A DNA stretch of 64,000 nucleotides from Ochotona curzoniae (GCF_017591425.1 NW_024466512.1:26031501-26095500), one strand, 5' to 3'; positions 39,803 through 52,109 are shown, numbered from the stretch's first letter. A program made the numbers and translations. The notes: generated by a model not told the origin, from the sequence alone.

Positions 39803-40092
39803 TTGCTGGGCACAACTCAGTAACCTAGTGGCTAAAACCTCACCTTGCACATGCTGGGATCCCATATGGCCATCGGTTCTAATCCCAGCAGACAAGCTTC
39901 CCTGATTGTGGCCTAGGAGAGCAGTGGACAACCCAAAGCCTTTGGAGCCTGCACCCACGTGGGAAACCCAGAAGAGGCTCCTGTCTTCAGATTGGTGCAG
40001 CTCTAGCCATTGTGGCCACTTGAGGAGTGAATCATCTAATGAAAGATCTTGTTCTCTTTCCAATAAAAAACAAAGTCTTGTAAAAAGAAATT
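39803..40092 (+). mobile_element. CSINE
   Basis: Third of the four-copy run. The tail is shortened ('ccaataaaaaacaaagtctt'). Confidence 0.88.
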
Positions 40093-40425
40093 TCTGGGCC
40101 CAGTGCTCAGTGGCCTAACAGCTGAAGTCCTCTCCTTGAACGCACTGGGATCCGATATGGGCACCAGTTCTAATCCCAGCAGCCCCACTTCCCCTCCAGC
40201 TGCCTGCTTGTGGCCTGGGAAAGCAGTCAAGGATGGCCCAAGGCTTTGGGACCCTGTGTGGGAGACCTGGAAGAGGCTCCTGGCTCCTGACTTTGGTTCA
40301 GCTCAGCTTCGGCTGTTGTGGCCACTTGGGGAATGAATCATCCGACAGAAGATCTTTCTGTCTCTCGTCCTCTGTATGTCTGATTTTGCAATAAAAATAA
40401 ATAAATCTTTTTTTAAAAAAAGACA
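40093..40425 (+). mobile_element. CSINE
   Basis: Fourth of the run, near complete, head 'ctgggcccagtgctcagtgg'. Follows the previous copy with almost no gap. Confidence 0.92.
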
Positions 40426-41510
40426 TTGCTTTAAAATATACATATTTTTTGCGTATATGATCTATCACAGTTTACTAGTGCATGCAAACAGATGAAGGGG
40501 GACCTGTGTTTTACAAAAGGAGCATTATGACTCTGAAAAATTTGCCACAGTGTCATGGTACATAGAGCATGTGCTTGGGAGACATATGAGCTGCATTGCC
40601 ATTGTGAACTTTGCAGAAATGAGTCTGATTCCATATTTGGAAAAAATACTCAACTAAAATCCATCTGACAAGGCTGTTATGTCAGGAAAGTTTAGGTAAT
40701 GGCCTGGGTTCCCAGGTCATGGGAGAAGCACCACCAATGTGATTGGCTTTGCTCAGAGAGATACTGAACCCAGCTGGAAACGATAAACACGGGTCTCACT
40801 GACTACATATTGAAGCTGACTTTTTGGAAAGAGTCTGGGAGGGAGAGATCTGAGGAGTATGAGGGGTAGTGATATGAAGCTACTAGCCTAACATGGTCAC
40901 TTGTGTCCTCTGAGTCCAGCTGATTTCCTGTCAACTAAGGAATGTCATCATTCCTGCCCAGTTGTGAAAGTACCCTGGAGAGCCTCTTGTCGCGGACGGT
41001 GGGTTGAGTGCTACGTCTTTTCCATTGGAACCTCTGGCCAAAATCAATGAATAACCTTGTAAATCATTCTGGATGGCATCCCCATATCAATTAGCAGAAC
41101 TCTGCCTTTAGTGATAGTGAAACTGAAAGCTTCCCCCAGTGTTCAGGAAGGCCTACTGAATGGCAGATACAGAAAAGATAGTTCTCATCCCATGGTTCAA
41201 CTCTCACCCTGAGAATTGCTGCTCTAACGGCCAAGACAGTTCTTAACTCCCAGGCATTGCTGCTCGTTTTACCACCCGTCCTAGGAGAAGCCATTTGACC
41301 AGCAGGAAGATACCATATTAAGTTCCCAGTGCTGAAAGCCAGGAGGACCTCTCCTACACTGAGAAGGCAGGCAAGGGGTTCTAATCCATTGGTCTCAGGA
41401 TTCTTGAACGCTAGAGGGCAGTGTGATCCCATGGACCCTAGAACACCGGGCTGCCCTTCAGCAAGAACAATTCTTGCTCCTCGCCAACCCCAACTCCACT
41501 CCACCCATCT

Positions 41511-41839
41511 TTTTTTTTTTTAAGATCTATTTATTTTTATTGGAAAATCAGATTTACAGAGTGAAGGAGAGACAGGAAGATCTTCCATCTGCTGGTTCAC
41601 TCCCCAAGTAGCCACAAAGGCCAGAGCTGAGCCTATGTGAAGCCAGGAGCCAGGAGCTTCTTTTTTCAGGTGCAGGGTTCCCAACACCCTTCACCTGGAA
41701 GCTCCCCTACTGCTTTCTCAGGCCACAAGCAGGGAGCTGGAAGGGAAGTGGAGCAGCTGGGACATGAACTGGCACTGAGGTGGGATCCTGGCACTAGCAA
41801 GGCAAACACTTTAGCCACTAGGCTACCGCTCCAGGTCCT
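41511..41839 (-). mobile_element. CSINE, antisense
   Basis: From a T tract and 'aagatctatttatttttatt' to 'gctaccgctccaggtcc'. Confidence 0.92.
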
Positions 41840-42239
41840 AACACTGCACCTATCTTTATACACAGCTCTCCGAGAAGTGAGATGCTGACACTGTAACTCA
41901 GATATCCATTTTTCTAGAGAGTAACACTGACTTTTAAATTAAGAGGCAGAATTGGGGTCGGACTTGGATTCAGCACCTACTCTAAGTTCGACCTTGGCGA
42001 AGTGTCTTAAATTCTCTGAATTTTGATATTTATCTTGTACTAGGTTTGATGAGACTCTGTGCATCACTCAGCACACCATCTAGTACGTGGTAAATCTTCG
42101 GTTACTGTTAGCTGTGATTCTTTATGGTTTGGAGGAAAAGCTGTCTTCTAGTTCTGGACATTGTTCATTTGGTTAGCATCTGAGAATCACTTCCTAGGAA
42201 GTAAGGTAAGGATATCCTTTGGAAAGATCTACTTATGCT

Positions 42240-42420
42240 GAACGCTATTGTAAACCCTTGCATATGATGTCACACTAATTTGACTGAGGGACTTATTATC
42301 CCTGTTTGACAAGGTACAGAAACTGGGCATCAGAGAGGTTGAGTAAATCACCCCAGGTTACACAGAAAGTGATGGAAGATGAATTTAAGCCCAAGACAGA
42401 GAGGCTTCAGAGCTCTTAGC
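42240..42420 (-). repeat. MIR relic
   Basis: 'acagaaactgggcatcagag' then 'aggttgagtaaatcacccca' and 'ggttacacagaaagtgatgg' match the MIR core. Another MIR-like stretch lies at about 41950-42110. Orientation uncertain. Confidence 0.6.
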
Positions 42421-43065
42421 CACACCCAGGTATAGCACTGGTGTTTTCCTAGAAGCTTCTTGTACTGAGCCCAAGGGCAAGTTGTATGGCTGAAGGAAGG
42501 GGTTGCCATAGCTACCAGCTGGACCCCCTTTCAGGTAATCAGATCCTTGGTCTGCTCCAGTTTTGCAAGAGGAGCTGCTTGTCTGGAAACTCTCCTGAAC
42601 ACCTGCACCTGGAGGGAGCCGGCTGTGCCTTAATTATTTAGAGCATCTCTAGATACTTGATATAATGAGCAGGTGACTCTGACTTTCCCTGACATGCCTT
42701 TACTTACCCAGTACACTGTTGCTCACTCGGAGACAAGGAACCTCATCCTTCTCCCTAGTGAACAGGTGTCTGTCTTCTCCTTCATTCTCCATCCCAAAAT
42801 CTGTTGGTAAAATATGGACCATTTTCCTTGGGAACTTCAAAATCATGTAGAACTGCAATGGTCAATATAACTAGTATCCTACCCAACAAATGGATAGATC
42901 AGCTTTTTCTGTTGACACAAAGTTCCTTCTCTTGTGTCCTGAATTTATAGTAGTATAAGTCAAATCTAAAGCCCAGCTTTCCAAAGTGAAAGATATTGAC
43001 AAAAGTATTTGTACTATATATTTGAACTATGTGAAAGGATTAAAGTAAGCTGAGAGAGAGAAATG

Positions 43066-43392
43066 GATAGGCATTGTAGTTCAGCAAGTTAAGCCACTGC
43101 TTGTTTCACCCGAGTCCCATATCAGAATGTCAGTTGAGTTCTGTCCACTCCACTTCTGATCCAGCTCTTGCTAATGGGCCTTAGCATGCAGTGGATGATG
43201 GTCCAATAACTGCATCACCACCACTTCTGCAGGAAACCTGGATAAATCCCTAACTCCTGCTCTGGCCTGGTTCATCAGTGGCTATTGCAGCCATTTGGGG
43301 AGTGAGACAGCAGGTGAAAGATCTCTCTTGCTCTCTTTCTTGCCCTTTGTCACTCTGCTTTTCAAATAAATTGTGAACTAGAAAAAAAAGTG
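43066..43392 (+). mobile_element. CSINE, old copy
   Basis: 'gataggcattgtagttcagc' to 'ttttcaaataaattgtgaac'. Its tail runs into the purine tract. Confidence 0.8.
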
Positions 43393-43505
43393 AATAAAGA
43401 AAAAAGAATGAAGGAAGGAAGGAGGGAGGAAACAAAGGAAGGAGGGAGAGAGAGAAGGAAGAAGAGGAGGAAAAAAGGAGAAAGGAAGGAAGAAAGACGG
43501 TAGGA
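43383..43505. repeat. Purine-only (GGAA/GAGA) tract
   Basis: About 120 bases almost entirely of A and G (ggaaggaggg, gaagaggagg types) directly after the A tail of a + strand SINE, from which it probably grew. Confidence 0.9.
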
Positions 43506-43751
43506 AATGAACTGTTCTGTTGTTTTCAGGGTTGTTCTTGGTTCTCCCTATCTCCTCTGTGACCTGGTGTCCTTATCAGCATGTTTTCTGGTATTCCATT
43601 TCAATTTAACGTGAACTCAAACTGAATTGGTTGGATCCCAAGCATGTGCCTCTTGATAATGAACTATTTGAAATTTATTAGACATAAGAAAATCTTGCTG
43701 TTGAAGAATATTTCTTGATATGAGAAGAAGCTCCCTATAAAATATAGAATG

Positions 43752-44078
43752 GGGCCTGGCGCGGTGGCGCAAGTGGTTAAGTCCTCGCCTTGCACGCCCG
43801 GGATCCCATATGGGCGCCGGTTCTAATCCCGGCAGCCCCGCTTCCCTTCCAGCTCCCTGCTTGTGGCCTGGGAAAGCAGTCGAGGACGGCCCAAAGCTTT
43901 GGGAACCTGCACCCGCGTGGGAGACCCAGAAGAGGCTCCTGGCTTCGGATCGGCATAGTATCGGCCCGTTGCGCTCACTTGGGGAGTGAATCATCGGATG
44001 GAAGATCTTCCTCTCTGTCTCTCCTCTCTGTATATCCGCCTTTCCAATGAAAAAATAATAAAAATAAATCTTTAAAAA
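43752..44078 (+). mobile_element. CSINE, young copy
   Basis: CpG-rich and near-consensus, flanked by copies of atatagaatg on both sides (about 43741-43750 and 44081-44091), a probable target duplication. Confidence 0.95.
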
Positions 44079-44131
44079 AATATATAGAATGAAAAAGAAA
44101 CTGGACTAAAACAGTATGATTTATATTTCTC

Positions 44132-44153
44132 AATATATATATATATATATTTG
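44132..44153. repeat. (AT)n microsatellite
   Basis: Short AT dinucleotide run close after the young SINE at 43752-44078. Confidence 0.85.
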
Positions 44154-45380
44154 GCTTAAAAAAGAAAATATCAAAAATATTATGAATCTACAAATGAGTT
44201 TTTTTCTATCACATTTAGAAACATTTTCTACTTTACTACTTTATTTTCTGAATGTTTTTCTTTTTTTAAATTTTCTTCCTAGGCGAAAGGATTTCACCAT
44301 TGTAAAAATAAAATTAACAATGATTTTTAAACTCTAAGGAGAAGAGAATTTTTCCACCCCACCCTTCTTTTTGTAGACGTGGAATTGAAGGCTTAAGGAC
44401 CCTGGGTGGCAGAGAGAGTGAAGGGGAGCTCAGACCGGAACCCAATTTGCAACCCAGCAAAGAGATGCTGGCCTTGGAGGAGAAACAGGGGCAGGGAGCT
44501 CCGAGGCCCCTCACAGTCTGTGACTTACTCCCCGTTGCTGCACTGGGTCCAGCCCCTGAGCACGCAGCCCTCCCAAAAGAAGAGAGCTGCAGCATGCCCC
44601 GCAGGGTGTCTGCTCCAGGAACTGCACCCAGTTCTGCCTTTCCTTCTCCACCTCACAAGGAAGGCTGTGTCTCTGACTCTGTGTTTCCAGATTCTGTTTC
44701 AATGCAATTAGACAGTAAATAATTCAAGTGAACAGAAACTGGCAAAGTGGTGTGTGATGTCCAAAGAGCTATCTTGTTTACTCTCTGGTGTAAACTTGAG
44801 GCTCCTCTGCAAGTCAGGAGTCCTGGGAGTAAAGGGAAGCAGGTGAACACAGAATCTCTCCTGTTTCCATTCCTCCCCTCGGCTGACACTGTCCGAGGGA
44901 GCAAGCCATCTCCCAGTTAGACTGGCTTTGGCAGACATGCTCAGCTCAGATAATGTCCTAGGTATGTCTGACACCCATCCCACAGTGGGCTTGGTGGTCA
45001 GCATCCAGCAGCATCCACTTCTCCTAGAGGTGGAGGACATGATCCAAAGTGGGGGCCTCACAAACAGCAGTGTTTCTCTTCTCTCTTCTTCAGGCAAGGA
45101 GAGGGGATACCTTTCACCAGGCCTTTGGAACTGCCTCATCATTAAAGAAGCAGTCTTAGTTAAGACTGTTTAAGTTACCTGTAACATGAACCCCCTCTGC
45201 CTTGCTCTAGAAGAACAGGATGATGTATTATATGGGCACACAGGGCTGTTCGATAAACATTCCCTGGGTGCTGCTAAGCCTCTTCTTTGGTGTGAGTGCT
45301 TCATTTCCTCCTTCTGGAGACCAGCTTCTGCCCTGAGCATGTAACAGAGTTGGTGGAAACTTCCAGATCTATTCTCCAGG

Positions 45381-45416
45381 CTTTGTCATGCCTTTGTCAT
45401 GCCTTTGTCATGCCAT
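45381..45416. repeat. 11-bp tandem repeat
   Basis: ctttgtcatgc is repeated three times head to tail, with a partial fourth unit. A short (AAAC)n run follows at about 45467-45486. Confidence 0.9.
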
Positions 45417-45599
45417 GTACCAACTGTGAAAATAAAAAGGTTGTCAATCCCTGGTTTTGATGCAAAAAACAAACAAACAAACAAACATACAAAAAACCCT
45501 CTGCTTGTTCTTCCTGGACCGTCTGTCCTCACCAAAGTAAGGGATAGAGGAGGGTTATCATCTGGGTTAATCCAGCCACATCATACCTGTTTGATCTTA

Positions 45600-45785
45600 C
45601 CATGGTGAACAATGGACACACATCCCAAGAAATTCTCCAGTGAGCAATTTCATCATTATACATGAATGGTGGATTGTCCCTGCACAAACTAAGATGGCTG
45701 TGATGTCACTAGGCAGTATAATGCTGTGGGACCATTATCACAGACGTGGTTCAACCACTGAAACATCATGATGTGTTGGTTTTTT
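45600..45785. mobile_element. Possible old DNA-transposon relic
   Basis: Words such as 'actaagatggctgtgatg', 'tgctgtgggaccattatcac' and 'ttcaaccactgaaacatcat' resemble a widespread mammalian DNA-transposon fossil. Low certainty on family and ends. Confidence 0.3.
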
Positions 45786-45794
45786 TTTTTCCCT

Positions 45795-46100
45795 AAGATT
45801 TACTCTATTTTTATTGCAAAACCAGATATACAGAGGAGGAGAAACAAAGAGGAAGATCTTCCAACCAATGATGCACTCCCCAAGTGACTACAGTGGCCAG
45901 AGCTGCGCTGATCTGAAGCCAGGAGCTAGGAACCTCCTCTAAGTCTCTCATGCAGGTACAGAGTCCCAAGGCTTTGGGCCGTCCTTGACTGCTTTCCCAG
46001 GCCACAGGCAGGGAGATGGATGGGAAGTGGGGCTACCCGTATGGGATCCTGGCACATGCAAGGCAAGGACTCTAGCCACTAGGCCACTGTGCCAGGTCCA
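45795..46100 (-). mobile_element. CSINE, antisense
   Basis: 'aagatttactctatttttat' to 'ccactgtgccaggtcc'. A short deletion near 46035. Confidence 0.92.
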
Positions 46101-46327
46101 TGATGTGGTTCTTGATTAAAAATAGTATTAGATTTTATCTTCTAGCTGGGATGTATTTGTAACAATAGTCCAATGCTCCTGCAGAAGTAACTAGGGAAAA
46201 CAGGATATGTGACAGAAATTATATGTTTAAAGATATTGGAGAATTGTGAGAACAATGAAACCCACTGAGATAATATTCTGGAGAGGAAAGAGCTCATTCT
46301 AAATGAGCTGCTCATGTCTTTTTACAT

Positions 46328-46369
<42 letters not shown>
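46328..46369. repeat. (GT)n microsatellite
   Basis: About 20 uninterrupted GT units in unique intergenic sequence. Confidence 0.95.
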
Positions 46370-47304
46370 GGGAGTGCCTACCAACTCTAGGTATGCAAGC
46401 CAAAGATAGCACTTGGTTCAGGCAGAAGGTCTCTCTGGTGCAAAGAAAAACTAGCAGAGTTTATAATGACTAAAATGGCCTGGCATAGCATTAGAACCTA
46501 GAGTTGCTCTAAGCATATGGCCAGTTGCCCTCGTGGAACATTTGCTGAAGTCTGGGATAAAATGGGAGAGACTGGACCAGAAGTGTCTAATAACAGGGGA
46601 CAATTTCCCATGGGCTCACAGGATACAGGGAACAAAGTACCATTGGAAGGAGAATTGTATCAAAGGTTAAGATATTTGCCAAATTTTGAAACTCTTGTGG
46701 GACAAGAGACCAAACAGCTAAGCTTTCATTAAACTGAAACTCACTAAGTATGTTTAAATCCATGAATTCATAATGGTGTTTAAAGTCTTGTCATCTTTGA
46801 AGGATGCCAGGGAACCAATCTATTATTTTGAAACTGTTAAATAAAAAAGCAGCATTTATTCTATCTTTCCTTTTCCAACTATATGTCAAGACAATCAAAA
46901 AGTTGATAAAGGGCGAGTTTTTTTTTTTGTAGAAATATCCCAGTAAGTAATGCAGAAGAAAGAAAACTAGGAAATGAATGAGCCTACCAGTGCTTTGCAA
47001 CTCTTAATGAAGTAATGGATTGAGGCAATAGTCATCAAAGGCCACCAACATTATTTAATGCCTCCTGGTGGGGGTAGAAAAAGCTGCCTATGAAACTTGC
47101 CTGCCAAAGAATAGAAACTGAACTTCAACAAATATTTTGCTCTGTCCCCTCTTGGTTAAGATAAGAAGTATGTACATCACCTAGTCACAGTAGTTAGACC
47201 CTCCTTCATGCAAACTCTTTCCAAAACTCATTGTATGGCACATTCAAGGAAGTATGCATGCTGAATCAACTCTAAATGATATTGAAAGAAACTATTTTTA
47301 TTTT

Positions 47305-47665
47305 AAAAATATTTATTTCTTTATTTATTTGAAAGGCAGAATTATAGAAAGAGAAACAGACAGTTAGACACAGGTAGAGATGCTTCATCCACTGATTCAC
47401 TCCCTGAGTCACCTTCCTCTGTTTTCCCCAGTCACAGTAGCAGGATTGTAGCAAGAGAGCAGCTGAACATAGCCCAAGTCTGTGAGCCCCAGAATCCACA
47501 TGGGAGACCCAGAAGAAGCTTCTGGCTCTGGTTCCTGGCTTCAGACTGGCTGAGCTCCAGCTATTGCAGCCTTTTGGAGAATGAACCAGCAGATGAAAGA
47601 CCTGTCTTACTTTCTCATTTTCTCTCTTTGTAATGTTGTCTTTCAAATACATAAATAAGTAAAAA
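47305..47665. mobile_element. Composite of antisense and sense CSINE pieces
   Basis: 47305-47400 reads as the tail end of an antisense SINE. From about 47480 to 47665 the same family's 3' half reads in the sense direction, ending 'tttcaaatacataaataagt'. Fold-back potential. Confidence 0.7.
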
Positions 47666-47698
47666 TTTAATCCGATTAATTCATTAAATAATTAAAAT

Positions 47699-47960
47699 TA
47701 CAATCAGCCCTCAGTGTTCACAGGGGACTGGTTCTAGCACCTCCCGAAAATATGTAGATTTTTGGATACTCAAGTCCCTTGTATAAAATGATGTTAGATT
47801 TGCATGTAACCATCCTCCATCCTCTTGTACACTTTAAGTCTTGTCTAGATTATTTATAATGATACAGCATGGATATTATGTAAGCAGTTGTGATATTACT
47901 TGGTTTAGGAAATAATGACAAGGAAAAAAAGTCTGTTCAGCTTCAGGATAGACACAATTT
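47699..47960 (-). mobile_element. Second copy of the same old DNA-transposon-type family
   Basis: 'atcagccctcagtgttcaca', 'gggactggttctagcacctc' and 'tttggatactcaagtccctt' correspond to the 15408-15735 element read on the opposite strand. Old and truncated. Confidence 0.4.
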
Positions 47961-49220
47961 TTTTAAATAGTTTGACTCATGGCTTATCCATGGAGGCAGA
48001 ATCTGCCAATACACAGGGCCAAGCATGCTATGGCTTTGTTGTGGTTGTAATGCTCAGTGGAACCTTCTAGGAAGTTTTGGCTGAGAATCTCAAAGCGATC
48101 CAACCTTTTCATGTCACAGATGGAAATGGGGGCCCAGTGGAGAGAGTAGCACAGCCGCGTGGGGCAGAGGGGAGACTGGAAGCTGGCTCTAGTAAGTCTC
48201 CACCTAAGGACCACCTAGGGCATGTTACTGAACAGGCATAGTGTGTGGCTGACCTGGCTGCCTGTGTTGGAAGCTATCCCTGTATTATCCTATCTCTTTT
48301 AAGGACTGAGCCATGCTCTACTCTTCTAAATAGATTTGATTTGCTTGTCATCTTTTAAGACTCTTTCAAATCTGTCAGACCCATTCCTGATTGGCTTAAA
48401 TTCTCAGCTTGCTGGGCCTTTATTTTTTCCTCACACAGAGTAGAACAACTGAGTTAAACAGTTAAGCATGATCTCAACTCCCAGTTCTCTGGGGGCATAT
48501 TGGCCAATATCCTTCCAATCACAGCCAAAGAAGAGCACCTGGACCATAGGGGTAGGCTCACAATCAGTAGATGACTTTGGTGTCAGAATGTTCTTTCCTT
48601 TCATCAGCCCCTTTGTACATGCAAGTTGATTATTATGAAATCCTCATCTGAGCCTGTTTACCACTATTTTGGATGCTTGTCATAAACACTCCCACTGGAA
48701 ATGTTCCCGTGCTAAGTGCATCTCATCAATGTTTCACCGGTAACCTCTTCTCCCTCAAAGAGATGTTCCTGTCAAAATGGCAGAACCACATCCTCTTGCC
48801 CAGCCCCCTGTCAAGCTGATAATGCAGAGCAGGCCACCTCAGTCGTCAGAGTTCTCAGAGGAAAGACTGAAACCTTTGGAAGCCCTTCTGGATGGGACTC
48901 TGGTCAGCACTGATCTCTGTTGGGAGTTCTTTGGTTTCCTTCCTGAATTTCCATCAGGGAGAAACAAAGTCCTGATTTGCTCACAGCAAGAACAAGAAGT
49001 GGCTTTCACAGCAGCCGATTGGAATGGAAAACCAGCATCAGATCCACCTCCAAAAAAGCTTTCACCTGGAAAGGGACGAAGTTTCACTTCAATGTTTACC
49101 AAAATCTGTCTTGGAAATCCACAGCTGTTTGCATAAAGCAATTAAAAAAGAAGCAACTGTAGGCAGAGTCCAGTTTTGTCATTTCTATTCTAAAAAATCT
49201 GCAATGTCACAGATTTTTTT

Positions 49221-49540
49221 TTTAAAGATTTATTTTATTTTTATTGGAAAGGCGGATATACAGAGAGCAGAGATAGAGAGGAAGATCTTCCGTCTGATGA
49301 TTCACTCCCCAAGTGAGCACAACGGGTCGATGCTATGCCAATCCGAAGCCAGGAGACTCTTCCGGGTCTCCCACGTGGGTGCAGGGTCCCAAAGCCTTGG
49401 GCCGTCCTCGACTGCTTTCCCGGGCCACAGGCAGGGAGCTGGAAGGGAAGCGGGGCTGCCGGGATTAGAACCAGCGCCCATATGGGATCCTGAGCGTGCA
49501 AGGTGAGGACCTTAACCACTTGCGCCACCGCGCCGGGCCC
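49221..49540 (-). mobile_element. CSINE, antisense, very young
   Basis: Near-consensus copy flanked by a perfect 16-base target duplication tgtcacagattttttt (49205-49220 and 49541-49556). The integration site fits L1 endonuclease (TTAAAA-like). Confidence 0.97.
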
Positions 49541-49699
49541 TGTCACAGATTTTTTTAAGAGCAGAGTAAAAGGATTAACTGTTTGCATTGTGATAGGCTC
49601 CATCATCACCAGCCTACTCACATGACCTCAATTCCTTTTTCTGTTATTGCAGTGTACCTCTTGATTTCAGTGCTCTGTATCCCACCCAGAAACTCATTC

Positions 49700-49975
49700 A
49701 TTTGAAAGGCAGCATTGCTAAGAGACAGGGACAGAGAGATGGAGATATCTTCCATCCACTGGTTCACTGCCCCAAGGCTGCAATGGCTGGGGCCATGACA
49801 TGCCAGAGCCAGGAGCTTCCTCTGAATCTCCTACATAAGTGTCTGTCCCAAGGACTTGGATCATCCTCCACTGTTTCCCAAGTGCATTAGCAGGGAACTG
49901 GATCAGAAGTGGAGCAGCTGGGATTCTAACAAATGCCCATATGGGATGCCAGCATCATAGGCAGTAGCTTCACTT
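49700..49975 (-). mobile_element. CSINE, antisense, old
   Basis: 'catttgaaaggcagcattgc' to 'ggcagtagcttcactttaa'. Diverged. Confidence 0.75.
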
Positions 49976-49979
49976 TAAT

Positions 49980-52100
49980 CTAAATGGATCAAAACTAGCT
50001 AACACAAAGCATGGAACACAATTATAATTAATGACAAAATATAAATGGTGTTCCTGCTAAAGTCATAAACAAGGTAGACAACTGTCATTGCAGTGGAGAG
50101 CTTTACCATCACAGTAGGAAGAAAAGACACAGACAAGAAAGAGCCCCGCTCTCGCTGTTCCCCCCTCTCCTCACTACTGCTGACTTCCCTACATGCCCGG
50201 ATTTGTATCTCTGTCTTTGGCAAGAAGTAGATGGGCAATGGGCCTAGAGCTTAAGATGCTTGTGTGGTAAGAGCAGTAGCATTGACTGATTTTACTTTTA
50301 TCATTTGATAATTTCCTCTCAGCTATCTGCTGGAGTCAAGGTGGGAGGCAGGACAGGCAAAGAGGAATAAAGAAAAAAATATATTACTAATTACCAGACC
50401 ATAATGAAAGACAGAGTGTAAAAGACTGTAAGTAAACAAGAATGAGTTTGGAAAGGACAAGTGAAAGACAGAAAGGCAACGTGTTAGATGTGTGTATAAG
50501 CAGCAAGGGGTCAGAGTGACGAAGAGGAAATGAGCCATAACTCACGTGGAAGCCTTATCGAGACTGGAAGAGCACAGCCGTCTGAGATGAGATTGAGTTA
50601 ATGAGAAGATGTGACTTGAGAGGGAGTGGCTTGCAGGAACCTGAACAATTGTTAGAGGAAAGGTCTGGGCAAGCTCGGAATCCTTATGGATGGATCAGAG
50701 GCTCTGATAAGGGAGATACATCCGTTGTACCACATCTCTGTCCTGTGGGCTCTCTTTAGTTTTCCCACTGTACAGACATGCTTTCCCATGTTTGTTCACT
50801 CCAGAACCCCAGCAGGATAATCTCTAGTTTCAGTCCTCCAAGTTCTTACGTGGTTTACCCCAGTTTATTCTCCAAGATGAAACCTCCAAGAACCTCAGGG
50901 GGCCACCAACAACTGTTCAGGATGGTGTGGAAGGCATTGCTCTGTGTTGCACAGAGTAAGGATCAGACTCCTGAATCTGCTGATGCCAGTGGCTCTAAAA
51001 TCCCTATCAAATGTGGATCCTTTTGGGGGAGCTGGTGGATGAGAGAAAGTTAGGGGGGCACATTTGGTATCTGAGGGATTGAAATAGAAGCAACCAGCTA
51101 CTGAGTTCTTCCAGAAATGAGGCCAGTTAGTACAAATGACAGGGAAGAGGATCACAGACCTTCAGTGAAAGCCTGAACACTCACCTCCTTGTCTTTAGGA
51201 GGAATGAGGTTTCTGGTGCAGTTTTCAACCTTGAGCTTCCCAGAAGAGTCGGGCTGAGCATTGGACTGTGCCTGAAGTGCAGGCTTCTTGGCTTCTTCTT
51301 TTTCTCAGTATGTTCTGCTGTCCTGTCCAGCCTCCTCCATCTCCTTACCAGTTTCTGCAGGGGCACTTTTGAAATAGAACACCTGCCCGTGGATCCTTGG
51401 ATCCAAGTCATATTCTGGAAATTCAGCCAAAGATAGGAAGAAAGTCATGATCTGATGTTCCTTTTTAGCAGGTGCCCTAATTCCGAAGGGTGGGCGGGAG
51501 GGGTAGTCTGTAGGTTTGTTGGGAGCTGGAGGAGGGATGAAAGCCAATGATGATGGTGGGAAGAGGCAAGACCTAGGAACTATTTTGAAAATACAATCAG
51601 CAAGGTTTGCCTGGGAGAGATGGTAAAGAGAGGGAAGAATCCAGATGTCTCCTAGATTAGAACGTGATATGTAAGGACATTAGAGAGAGAAAGGTCATTG
51701 TTAGATGGGAAATAGGCCATACAGCCACTTGAAAAATCCTCTGGCAATGGCTGGATTAAGCAGCCAAGCAAAACGTAGGAATTAGAAATGTTACACATGA
51801 GAACAAACATATAGACTGGCAGGAAGCCTGTAAAAATTATTCAAGTTGCCCAGATTCCTTGGGCGTAACCTAATGAGATGTTTCCATTTTGTGCTTCCAC
51901 AGTTCCCCACCCACTTGAATCCAGGTCCTGCTGGCATTGTGAAATATGCGAGGCCTTTCTCTAGGGGAAAACTGTGTAGGTGAGCATCACGCTGACCTTC
52001 CTGGCATGCTGTCTTGGGCTGTTGGTGACTGAGTTCCTTGCTTTTTTTTAACGTACAAATGTTGAGCTCTGTATCCTCATTATTATTACTAAAAAAATTA
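49980..52100. other. Repeat-poor intergenic block
   Basis: Two kilobases without a SINE, in a region where SINEs otherwise fall every few hundred bases. It contains the exon-like - strand frame at 51185-51577 described separately. The rest has no recognisable feature. Confidence 0.45.
51185..51577 (-). pseudogene. Exon-like coding frame with one in-frame stop, unidentified
   Basis: Read on the - strand, one frame stays open from about 51577 down to 51185 except for a single TGA at 51307-51305. It ends exactly on a whole codon at a consensus donor (AAGGAG|GTGAGT, GT at 51184-51183). The predicted peptide is Pro/Lys/Glu-rich and not low-complexity, for example NKPTDYPSRPPFGIRAPAKK before the stop and KLKVENCTRNLIPPKDKE at the end. 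A weak acceptor-like TAG lies near 51585. I do not recognise the protein. It could be a decayed exon of a lost gene, a gene with a sequence error, or chance. Confidence 0.25.
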
Positions 52101-52109
52101 ACATACTTT

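Noticed and set aside
41091..41504. 137-codon - strand frame
   Set aside because: Protein-like at first sight, but no motif, no splice signals that I trust, and the sequence looks like an old repeat or unique intergenic DNA.
48777..49136. 119-codon + strand frame
   Set aside because: No recognisable domain, no splice or poly(A) context, and an overlapping - strand frame of similar length. Treated as chance.
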